From: Acidobacteriota bacterium
GTDB lineage: Bacteria > Acidobacteriota > Vicinamibacteria > Vicinamibacterales > Fen-181
Direction of reading: 5' to 3'
Length of the DNA stretch: 7,953 bases
Assembly (NCBI GenBank): GCA_021779795.1
Contig: JAJXZZ010000136.1
Coordinates: forward strand, 1-7,953
Shown here in pieces: positions 1 to 5,798 of the stretch (position 1 is its first letter; every line of letters starts with the position of its first letter). A model generated the notes under the pieces. That model did no database searches, had not been told where the DNA came from, and saw only the letters and a list, made by a program, of their open reading frames with translations. The translations under genes were made by a program, and so were the position numbers.

Positions 1-2232
1 GCCCGCGCCGCCGCCGACGCCGCCGCCCGGCGCGCGCCGCAGGCGCTGCTGCTCGGCGCCGACCACGAGAACGCGGCCCTGGCCGCCCGGCTGGCGGCCC
101 GTCTCGGCACCGGCCTGAGCGCCCACTGCGTGGACCTCAAGATCGAGCGAGGCCTGCTCGTCCAGACCGTGCCCGGCTTCGGCGGCCAGCTGATGGCCAA
201 CATCGTCTGCCCGACGGCGCGCCCCCAGATGGCCACCGTCGTCGCCGGCGTGTTCGCCCCCGTGAGGACGGAGCGCGCGGCCGAGGTCGTGCGGGAAGAG
301 ACGACCGACACCTCGGCGGTCCGCACGGCGCGCGAGGTCGAACGTCGCCGCCCCGAGCGGAAAGCCGCGCCGCTCTCGGCGGCCGACGTGGTGGTCGCCG
401 GCGGCTTCGGCGTCGGGTCGAAGGAGCGCTGGGCGCTCGTCGAGGAGCTGGCCGCCCTGCTCGGCGGCGAGGTGGGCGCCACGCGCCCGCCGGTGGACGA
501 GGGCTGGGCCCGGCCCGAGCAGATGATCGGGGCGAGCGGCGTGTTCGTCTCGCCGAAGCTCTACGTCGCCGCGGGCATCTCGGGCATGATGCACCACGTC
601 GTCGGCATCCACGGCGCCAGGACCATCGTCGCGATCAACGCCGACCCGCGGGCGCCGATCTTCGCGATGGCCGACTACGGCCTGGTGGGCGACGTGGGCG
701 ACGTCCTGCCGGCGCTCGTCCACCTGCTCAGGACGGGCGAGGGGCTCGCGCCGCAGATCGCCGACCCGGGCGACACGAAGACGCCCGACGAGTTCAAGGC
801 GGCGCTCCGCAAGCTCAGGCCCAACCTCTACAAGCACGGCCGGCTGGTCGAGGACCCGGTCGAGGACCCGGTCACCTGCCGGACCGTCGAGGGGCACGCG
901 CAGATCTTCGAGGCGGCGCGCGACCCGCGCTACCAGGACCTGCTGACGACGACGTCGCACCTGACCGGGCGGCGGGTGTCGCGCTACCTGTCGATCATCC
1001 GCTCGGTGAACGACATGATCGCCAACAGCCGGATGAAGCGGCTGATGTTCCAGCTGACCGGCACCTGCACGGGCGGGCGCTGCGCGGGCTGGGCGGCGCT
1101 CAACGCGATGTGGTCCACGACGTGGGACATCGACCAGGCGCTCGGCACCGGCTACCACGAGCGGCTGAAGGCCTGGCTCGTCGGCGCGCAGGAGCGCGAC
1201 ATCACGCTGTCGGGGGCGCTGACCGATCCCAAGGGGAACCGGCGCCTCGGCCCGTCGCGGCAGGCCGACCCCGACATGTACCTCCGCGTCGTCAGGCGCC
1301 GGCCCGACGGGATCGTCGTCCGCGGGGCGAAGGTGATGATCTGCGGCACCGCCGCGGCGCACGAGATCTTCGTGATGCCCGGCGTGAAGCTGAAGCGGGA
1401 GGACGCCGACTACGCCGTGGCGTTTGCCACCCCGAAGGACGCGCCCGGCATCACGATCGTCGAGGCCCGCCACGCCTCGGACGAGCGCGAGCTCGAGGAG
1501 GGGTTCGACAACCCGGTGACGCACGGCGGCATCACGCAGGCCTACATCTTCTTCGAGGACGTGTTCGTCCCGAAGGAGCGGGTGTTCATGTGCGGCGAAT
1601 GGGCGCACGCCGGCGACGCCGTCTTCCGCTTCACGCTCCCCTACCGATCGGCCATCGGGGCGTGCGTGGCGGGCCAGGGCGACCTGATGGTGGGGGCGTC
1701 GGTCCTCATCGCGCGGGCCAACGGCCTCGACGAGAAGGTGTTCCGCGACAAGCTCACGCAGATGATCGTCAACAACGAGACGACGTTCGGCGTGGGGCTG
1801 GCCGCGTCGATGATGGGCAGCGCGCACCCGTCGGGATCGTGGCTGCCCGACCCGGTCCTCGCCCACGCCAACAAGGTGCACGTGGCGACGCTGCCCTACG
1901 AGACCAAGCGGCTGGCGCAGGAGATCGCGGGCGGCATCGCCGAGACCGGCTGCATGCCCTCGTACAGGGACTTCGTGGACGGCCGCTACGGGCACCTGGT
2001 CCAGAAGTACCTGAAGGCCGGGTCGCCGGCCGAGACGCGGATGCGGATCGCGCGGTTCGTCGAGTGGCTCACCGCGGGCGCGGGCGTGCCCGGGTGCATG
2101 CACGGCGGCGGCTCGCCCGACGGCGCGCGCATGGTGGTCTACGCCTACTCGAAGTTCCCCGAGATGATCGAGATGGCCAAGCGCGTCGGCGGCATCGCCG
2201 ACATCTCGCTGGCCAAGCCGCCGTCCAGGTAG
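1..2232 (+). CDS. ETF alpha-subunit / 4-hydroxybutyryl-CoA dehydratase-like fusion flavoprotein (5' partial)
   Basis: The frame is open from the window edge, so the first ~95-100 residues of the ETF-alpha part are missing and the true start lies upstream. Residues here count from base 1 (743 visible). Residues ~14-85 match the end of the ETF-alpha N-terminal domain (FGGQLMANIVCP, RPQMATV). Residues ~120-245 match the FAD-binding C-terminal domain (VSPKLYVAAGISG, VAINADPRAPIF, ADYGLVGD). Residues 261-743 align end to end with 4-hydroxybutyryl-CoA dehydratase (AbfD, ~490 aa; HpaB_N plus HpaB domains, FAD and [4Fe-4S]), with TGTC, STTWDIDQ, LTDPKG and MHGGGSP motifs. Three cluster-type cysteines remain (C356, C361, C555), but the spacing and several catalytic positions differ from AbfD as I recall it. 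No stop or frameshift separates the domains, so this is one polypeptide. It is probably cytoplasmic, acts on an acyl-CoA or related substrate, and exchanges electrons internally with the ETF domain. The family assignment is firm; the substrate is unknown. Confidence 0.9.
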   Translation, partial: ARAAADAAARRAPQALLLGADHENAALAARLAARLGTGLSAHCVDLKIERGLLVQTVPGFGGQLMANIVCPTARPQMATVVAGVFAPVRTERAAEVVREETTDTSAVRTAREVERRRPERKAAPLSAADVVVAGGFGVGSKERWALVEELAALLGGEVGATRPPVDEGWARPEQMIGASGVFVSPKLYVAAGISGMMHHVVGIHGARTIVAINADPRAPIFAMADYGLVGDVGDVLPALVHLLRTGEGLAPQIADPGDTKTPDEFKAALRKLRPNLYKHGRLVEDPVEDPVTCRTVEGHAQIFEAARDPRYQDLLTTTSHLTGRRVSRYLSIIRSVNDMIANSRMKRLMFQLTGTCTGGRCAGWAALNAMWSTTWDIDQALGTGYHERLKAWLVGAQERDITLSGALTDPKGNRRLGPSRQADPDMYLRVVRRRPDGIVVRGAKVMICGTAAAHEIFVMPGVKLKREDADYAVAFATPKDAPGITIVEARHASDERELEEGFDNPVTHGGITQAYIFFEDVFVPKERVFMCGEWAHAGDAVFRFTLPYRSAIGACVAGQGDLMVGASVLIARANGLDEKVFRDKLTQMIVNNETTFGVGLAASMMGSAHPSGSWLPDPVLAHANKVHVATLPYETKRLAQEIAGGIAETGCMPSYRDFVDGRYGHLVQKYLKAGSPAETRMRIARFVEWLTAGAGVPGCMHGGGSPDGARMVVYAYSKFPEMIEMAKRVGGIADISLAKPPSR

Positions 2233-2267
2233 CCGGCAGGGGGGCCGGGCACGCCGGGGCGCCGCCC

Positions 2268-2275
2268 TGTATCAT
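2268..2275 (+). promoter_or_regulatory. Possible -10 element upstream of the winged-helix gene
   Basis: TGTATCAT stands out in very GC-rich surroundings 36 bp after the fusion gene's stop. TATCAT (2270-2275) matches the -10 consensus at five of six positions. No -35 is visible at normal spacing. It would give a leader of about 90 nt to the ATG at 2372. Tentative. Confidence 0.3.
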
Positions 2276-2297
2276 TCGCGCAAACCGCTGATTCCCG

Positions 2298-2310
2298 AAC
2301 GCTTAGCGTT
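2298..2310. repeat. 13-bp palindrome, possible operator
   Basis: AACGCT-T-AGCGTT is a perfect 6-bp inverted repeat around one central base, in the leader of the winged-helix regulator 62 bp before its ATG. It could be a protein-binding site, for instance for autoregulation, or a small hairpin. There is no U-tract, so it does not look like a terminator. Confidence 0.35.
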
Positions 2311-2371
2311 GACGAGGCTCCGGGGCAGGTGTAGTCGGGGCCGAGATCGCGGGTTCCAGGCTGCGCAGGTC

Positions 2372-3803
2372 ATGCTCTCCTCTGTCCGCTTCGACTGCTT
2401 CGAAGTCGATTCGGCGGCTGGGCGCTTGTTCAGGCGCGGAGTGCGCGTGCCCCTCCGCGAACAGCCCCTGCAGGTCCTGCTGGCGCTGCTCGAGCACCCC
2501 GGCCACGTGGTCACCCGCGACGAACTCCGGCGCCGCCTCTGGCCCTCCGACGTCTACGTGGACTTCGAGAACAGCCTGAACACGGCGGTCGCGAGGCTGA
2601 GGGAGGCGCTGCACGACTCGGTGGAGCATCCCCGCTTCGTCGAGACGCTGCCGAAGCGAGGCTATCGCTTCATCGCGCCGATCTCGCAGGCCGACAGGGC
2701 GACGACCATCGCGGCGCTCGCGGCCCTGCCGCCCGACTCGCTCTCGGTCATCGCCCGCACGACGGCGATGCGGTACAAGGGCTCGACAAAGGACGTGGCC
2801 GCCATCGGCCGCGAGCTGGGCGTCGATCAGCTGGTCGAGGGCTCCATCCGCAAGGATGGAAGCTCGGCCGTGGTCACCGTGCAGCTCGTCAGCGCGGGCG
2901 ACCAGGCCCACGTCTGGGCGAAGCGCTACCAAGGGCCGCCGTGCAGCCTGTTCGACATCCCCGATCTCGCCGCCGCAGCGGTCGCGGCCGCCCTCGGCCT
3001 CCCGGCCCCTTCCGCGGACGGCGCCGCCGGGCGCGGGCCGGCCATCCAGCGGGCCGCGCGGGACGCGACGGCCTACGCCGAGTGCTCGCGGGGATTCCAC
3101 GATCTCGACCGCACGAATCACTTCGCGAAGAGCATGGGGAGCGCCAGGGCGCACTTCGAAGCGGCGCTGGCGCGCGATCCAGCTGAAGCCGGCCTCGTCG
3201 GTCGTGCGGATGCTGCACGCGGTCGGGTGGCTGATGCCCCAGGGGCGCCTCGCCGAGGCCGTCGCCGAGCTCGAATGGGCGCTCGAACGCGACCCCCTGT
3301 CGTTCCAGCTGCGCTACTGGCTGACCTTCATGCTGCTGCTCGCCAGGGACGTGGATCGCGTCATCGAACAGGCCCGCGTGCTGATGGAGATGGAGCCCGA
3401 CTCGCCGTTCGGGCCGTGGCTGATGGCCGGCGGGCTGCGCGGGAAGGGGCGGGTGGAGGAGACCGTCGCCGCCGCCCGACAGGCGGCGGACCTCTCGGGC
3501 GGATCGGCGATGATGCTCGGATGGCTGGGCCTGCACCTCGGGGCGCGAGGCCCGTCGGACGAAGGGCGCCGCGTCCTCGAGCGCCTGGCCACGATGGCGC
3601 AAACGCAGTACGTGCCCCCGTGCTGTTTCGCGTGGACGTACCTGGGGCTCCGCGAGATCGACACCGCCTTCGAATGGCTGGAGCGCGCCGGCGAGGCGCG
3701 CGACCAGTTCATGATGCCGATCAAGAGCTACCCGTTCTTCGACCCGATCCGCTCGGACGCCCGATTCAGGACGCTGCTGCGCAAGATGAAGCTCGAGCCT
3801 TGA
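2372..3803 (+). pseudogene. Decayed winged-helix / TolB-like / TPR transcriptional regulator
   Basis: From the ATG at 2372 (preceded by a weak caggt), residues 5-104 form an intact OmpR/PhoB-type winged helix of the CadC-like kind common in Acidobacteriota (RLFRRGVRVPLREQPLQVLL, DVYVDFENSLNTAV, ETLPKRGYRF). Residues ~109-210 resemble the TolB-like region (SVIARTTAMRYKG, ELGVDQLVEGSIR, HVWAKRY) but lack its usual start (VLPFENLSGDP-type segment and linker). After residue ~270 (3176-3181) the homology moves from frame 2 to frame 3 and continues to the TGA at 3801-3803 as TPR-like sequence (AIQLKPASSVVRML, AVAELEWALERDPLS, AARQAADLSG). About two TPR units normally found between these parts seem to be missing. 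The unshifted frame would run on to 4060, antisense to the next gene. The DNA-binding domain could still be made, but the full sensor is broken. An assembly error is the alternative. Confidence 0.8.
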
Positions 3804-3814
3804 GGCCCCCCGCG

Positions 3815-4393
3815 TTACTTCATCGGCAACGGCGGAACTCGAGTGTCCATCGTCACGACGGTGAACGTCTTGACCGGCACCGCGCCGGGGTCCGGCAGGC
3901 CGTCACCGTCCGCGTCGGCCGCGGGCAGATAGACCTCGAAGTGATGCGTGGTCTCGGTCTTGCCGGCAGCCACCACCCGACCCTCTCCCCACGCCCTGCC
4001 GATGTAGAGGACCGCGTCGAGGCCCGGGAGCACGTCCTTCTTGATCCCATACCAGTATGAGTCGAAGGCGGTCGTGCGCGGTCCCGTCGTGACCACGCGG
4101 CCGAGCAGCGGCGAGTGCGCGTCGGCCAGGAGCGGCGGAGTCGGCGGGAACCCGATGTCCACGTTCCCGTAGATCGCGGCCGTTCTCCCGGAGTTGTCCG
4201 GGGTCAGGACATAGCTCCACTGGAACGGCCATGGGCTCGGCGCGCCGTCGAACTCGACGACCCTGGCGACCCAGGTGCCCTCGAGCTTGGCGGCCCCCTG
4301 CCCCTGGCCCGCCGCGGGTGCCCCGGCGAGCAGGACGAGCGCGACTGCCACGACCAGCGCCGGCGCGACACGCGACTTTCTGGCGAAGAACAT
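3815..4393 (-). CDS. Secreted hypothetical protein, 192 aa
   Basis: I do not recognise the family. The ATG at 4393 is chosen because GGAGGT lies 6 nt upstream (4400-4405 on this strand); an ATG at 4414 would add 7 residues but has no such site. The N-terminus is a typical Sec signal peptide: MFFARKSR, then a hydrophobic run (VAPALVVAVALVLLAGAPA) with likely cleavage near AGAPAAG. The mature protein begins KLEGTWVARVVEFDGAP and contains a DADGDGLPD loop near the C-terminus, which resembles calcium-binding DxDxDG motifs. A high content of beta-forming and aromatic residues could suit a small beta-barrel of lipocalin type, but that is a guess. It is probably periplasmic or extracellular. It converges on the decayed regulator, with 11 bp between the two stop codons. 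Confidence 0.75.
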   Translation of the reverse strand: MFFARKSRVAPALVVAVALVLLAGAPAAGQGQGAAKLEGTWVARVVEFDGAPSPWPFQWSYVLTPDNSGRTAAIYGNVDIGFPPTPPLLADAHSPLLGRVVTTGPRTTAFDSYWYGIKKDVLPGLDAVLYIGRAWGEGRVVAAGKTETTHHFEVYLPAADADGDGLPDPGAVPVKTFTVVTMDTRVPPLPMK

Positions 4394-4452
4394 GGCGACA
4401 CCTCCGTCCCGCATGGTAGAGGCTCAGCCACGGCCGGTCCATCGACGCGGGA

Positions 4453-4485
4453 TTGACCCCGCCTTGATTGTTGCTTGACACCCAA
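4453..4485. repeat. Three 11-bp-spaced TTGA repeats, possible OmpR/PhoB-type operator
   Basis: TTGA occurs at 4453, 4464 and 4475 on the plus strand (TCAA on the minus strand), exactly 11 bp apart, in an AT-richer patch of the 194-bp gap between the two minus-strand genes. They lie 60-85 bp upstream of the secreted-protein ATG at 4393. Tandem direct repeats at one-helical-turn spacing are the usual target layout of OmpR/PhoB-type winged-helix proteins. No strong -10/-35 pair was seen for the downstream gene; TGGACC (4436-4441) and TACCAT (4413-4418) on the minus strand are a weak candidate pair. Confidence 0.35.
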
Positions 4486-4587
4486 CTCGCTGAGAGCAGG
4501 GGGCTTGCGGAGTTCTGGTCGAACCCCCGGTCGGCCGGCAGGGACACCGGCATTCGGCGGATGAAACGTCCCGACGCCCGCGCGGCC

Positions 4588-4830
4588 TTACGGGTGTGCC
4601 TTCGCAGTCCTCTCGGCTTCGTCCTCTTCCGCGCGCCGCTGCCCGACGGACGGAACGGGTTGCTGGCTGCGCCACAGCGCCGACAGCATGAGCACCACGA
4701 GCGGTCCGGTCACGGCCATCACCGCGAAGCTGGACACCGAGATCCCCGTCGGCACGTACAGCATCCACGCAACAACCATCACGACGACCCATCCGCCCAA
4801 TGCGGTCCAACGATTCAGATATCCGGTCAT
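4588..4830 (-). CDS. Two-helix small membrane protein, 80 aa
   Basis: I do not recognise the family. The ATG at 4830 has GAGGT about 6 nt upstream, and the reading frame ends at TAA (4588-4590). The 80-residue product begins MTGYLNRW and has two hydrophobic segments: residues ~11-28 (LGGWVVVMVVAWMLYVP) and ~33-52 (SSFAVMAVTGPLVVLMLSAL). A charged, hydrophilic tail follows (RRAEEDEAERTAKAHP). The long upstream extension of this frame is R/G-rich, unlike the gene, and is rejected. The clear membrane pattern and ribosome-binding site make it a credible gene. It is divergent from the RRM gene and has a CRP-like site plus -10 upstream, so it may belong to the Crp/Fnr regulon of this region. Function unknown; it could be a stress-induced inner-membrane peptide. 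Confidence 0.72.
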   Translation of the reverse strand: MTGYLNRWTALGGWVVVMVVAWMLYVPTGISVSSFAVMAVTGPLVVLMLSALWRSQQPVPSVGQRRAEEDEAERTAKAHP

Positions 4831-4916
4831 TTCGCACCTCGCTCCCCGAGATCCGGCGGCCGTCCCCGTCGGATCGAATGGGACCGTCCGCCGAACTGTC
4901 GGTGCTACCGGCGAGC

Positions 4917-4960
4917 ATGTTACCGGGCCCCGCCCCGTGACGTCTGTGCCGTTCTGCACA
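4917..4960 (-). promoter_or_regulatory. CRP-like site and -10 for the small membrane protein
   Basis: TGTGC-CGTTCT-GCACA (4945-4960) is a perfect 5-6-5 inverted repeat with CRP-site geometry. On the minus strand TAACAT (4917-4922) can serve as the -10, with its first base 30.5 bp from the site centre. This is class II activator spacing, with a start near 4910-4911 and a leader of about 80 nt. The same geometry recurs at 6568-6611 and 7157-7200. No good -35 is present, as expected for activator-dependent promoters. The site is also about 100 bp upstream of the predicted RRM start, so it could affect both genes. Confidence 0.5.
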
Positions 4961-4977
4961 CCCCGCCGGCCCTCGCA

Positions 4978-5036
4978 CCCGGCGCAGGGCGCCGGGCGGA
5001 GCTGCCGGCCGGGCTGCCAGGCGGCGGCCGCCCGGC
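4978..5036. repeat. Two GC-rich inverted repeats in the divergent intergenic region
   Basis: CCCGGCGC (4978-4985) pairs with GCGCCGGG (4989-4996) around a 3-base loop. GCCGGGC (5008-5014) pairs with GCCCGGC (5030-5036), ending 1 bp before the extended -10 of the RRM gene. No U-tract follows either one. They lie in the 436-bp gene-free stretch 4831-5266, which otherwise holds the CRP-like site, the RRM promoter and its leader. Confidence 0.4.
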
Positions 5037-5037
5037 G

Positions 5038-5046
5038 TGGTATACT
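5038..5046 (+). promoter_or_regulatory. Extended -10 promoter of the RRM gene
   Basis: TG-G-TATACT is an extended -10 element matching TATAAT at five of six positions, isolated in a strongly GC-rich stretch. There is no recognisable -35, which extended -10 promoters can do without. The predicted start near 5053 gives a leader of about 214 nt before the ATG at 5267. Confidence 0.55.
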
Positions 5047-5052
5047 AGCGGG

Positions 5053-5266
5053 GTCAGGTTGGACAAGAGCATTTCCGCTTTGCCGCGTCAGATCGAACCG
5101 AGCCTCGAAAACTCGCCTTTCCCGCACGAGGCATCAAACCCGGAAGAGCCATTCTCCATCCCGCCCGAAGTCCGCCTCCGGATCTCCGGCGACAGCACAT
5201 CGATGCACGGGCGATGACGGCCCAGCATCACCACCTCCCGCGGAACGCGGGAAGGAGATCGAGCCA
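5053..5266 (+). other. Long 5' leader of the RRM gene with a ribosome-site hairpin
   Basis: The interval between the predicted start and the ATG is ~214 nt and has no convincing coding content. At its end TCCCGCG (5236-5242) pairs perfectly with CGCGGGA (5246-5252) around GAA, directly abutting the AGGAG at 5253-5257. CTCC (5235-5238) could alternatively pair with the GGAG (5254-5257), so two structures could compete for the ribosome-binding site. This suggests post-transcriptional control, perhaps by temperature or by the RRM protein itself; no experiment supports this here. Confidence 0.45.
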
Positions 5267-5575
5267 ATGGCAAGAAAGCTCTACGTCGGGAACCTGCCGT
5301 ACGAAATCGGCGAAGCGGACCTCCAGCAGATGTTCGGCGCCGCGGGGACGGTGGAGTCGGTCAGCGTGATGCGCGACATGGCCACCGGCCGCGCGCGCGG
5401 CTTCGCGTTCGTCGAGATGAGCAACGACGACGAGGCGCAGAAGGCGATCAGCCAGTTCAACGAGCACTCGCTCGGCGGGCGCAACCTCGTGGTCAACGAG
5501 GCGCGGCCCAGGCCGGAGCGGTCGGGCGGGTTCGGCGGCGGCGGGAATCGCCGTCGTTCCGAGCCCCGCTGGTAG
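5267..5575 (+). CDS. Single-RRM RNA-binding protein, 102 aa
   Basis: The ATG at 5267 follows AAGGAG (5252-5257) with 9 nt spacing; the longer upstream frame is leader sequence. The protein is one RNA recognition motif with RNP2 LYVGNL (residues 5-10) and RNP1 RGFAFVEM (44-51). Canonical RNP1 ends in Phe or Tyr; here the last position is Met51. A short basic, glycine-rich tail follows (RSGGFGGGGNRRRSEPRW), as in cyanobacterial Rbp and other bacterial RRM proteins. Such proteins bind single-stranded RNA in the cytoplasm and are often cold- or stress-induced. It is probably monocistronic, with an extended -10 promoter 220 bp upstream and a hairpin terminator downstream. Its RNA targets cannot be read from the sequence. 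Confidence 0.93.
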   Translation: MARKLYVGNLPYEIGEADLQQMFGAAGTVESVSVMRDMATGRARGFAFVEMSNDDEAQKAISQFNEHSLGGRNLVVNEARPRPERSGGFGGGGNRRRSEPRW

Positions 5576-5632
5576 CAGTCCGTCGATCGTCGCCTGCCTT
5601 CACCGCTTCACTCGGGGCTCCGCCCGGTGAGC

Positions 5633-5643
5633 GTGTTGAACAC
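5633..5643. repeat. Short palindrome GTGTTGAACAC
   Basis: This is a perfect 5-bp inverted repeat around one central base, 58 bp after the RRM stop and about 155 bp before the crp-A start codon. It may be an operator or a small hairpin in the RRM 3' untranslated region. It does not match the TGTGCC-type sites found elsewhere in the window. Confidence 0.25.
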
Positions 5644-5653
5644 AGGGAGTGTC

Positions 5654-5720
5654 GCCGGGGACGGTTTCTCCGCCGTGCCGCATGTGCACGCCGCGGGGAG
5701 GCCGTCCCCGGCTTCTTTTT
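5654..5720 (+). terminator. Rho-independent terminator after the RRM gene
   Basis: GCCGGGGACGG (5654-5664) pairs perfectly over 11 bp with CCGTCCCCGGC (5702-5712), followed at once by TTCTTTTT (5713-5720). The 37-nt interior can fold further: CTCC with GGAG, and CGTGC with GCACG around CGCATGT. This gives a long, partly interrupted hairpin. It lies 79-145 bp after the RRM stop and upstream of the crp-A promoter, separating the two transcription units. Confidence 0.75.
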
Positions 5721-5771
5721 CGGGGCGACGCGGGGGGCCGTCCGGCCGCCGACTCCCTTTGGGAGTGGCGG

Positions 5772-5780
5772 TGTTATGAT
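5772..5780 (+). promoter_or_regulatory. Extended -10 promoter of crp-A
   Basis: TG-T-TATGAT is an extended -10 with five of six consensus bases, placing the start near 5787 and leaving a leader of only about 12 nt before the ATG at 5799. No -35 is recognisable. No TGTGCC-type site lies at the class II position, unlike the promoter of crp-B. Confidence 0.5.
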
Positions 5781-5798
5781 ATCCGTGGGGTTGCGCCG

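Noticed and set aside
846..869. Two tandem copies of a 12-bp unit (GGTCGAGGACCC) encoding VEDP-VEDP
   Set aside because: The alignment to AbfD shows no length change here, so it is probably chance codon similarity rather than a repeat expansion.
1110..2291. Plus-strand open frame overlapping the dehydratase domain in another frame
   Set aside because: Arginine/alanine/glycine-rich shadow of the real gene with no recognisable motif.
2303..3154. Minus-strand open frame antisense to the winged-helix regulator
   Set aside because: The plus strand carries recognisable winged-helix and TolB-like motifs; the antisense product is low-complexity R/G/D-rich sequence.
4475..4480. Plus-strand TTGACA as a -35 box
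   Set aside because: No -10 at 16-18 bp downstream and no plus-strand gene for over 700 bp; better explained as part of the 11-bp TTGA repeat series.
5203..5217. Mini open frame (M-H-G-R-stop) in the RRM leader, overlapping another ATG (ATGA)
   Set aside because: No ribosome-binding site and too short to judge; it could be a regulatory uORF but nothing supports it.
5674..5690. CGTGC-N7-GCACG as a fourth CRP-like site upstream of crp-A
   Set aside because: The spacing is one base longer, the ends do not match TGT/ACA, and it is the inner stem of the terminator hairpin.
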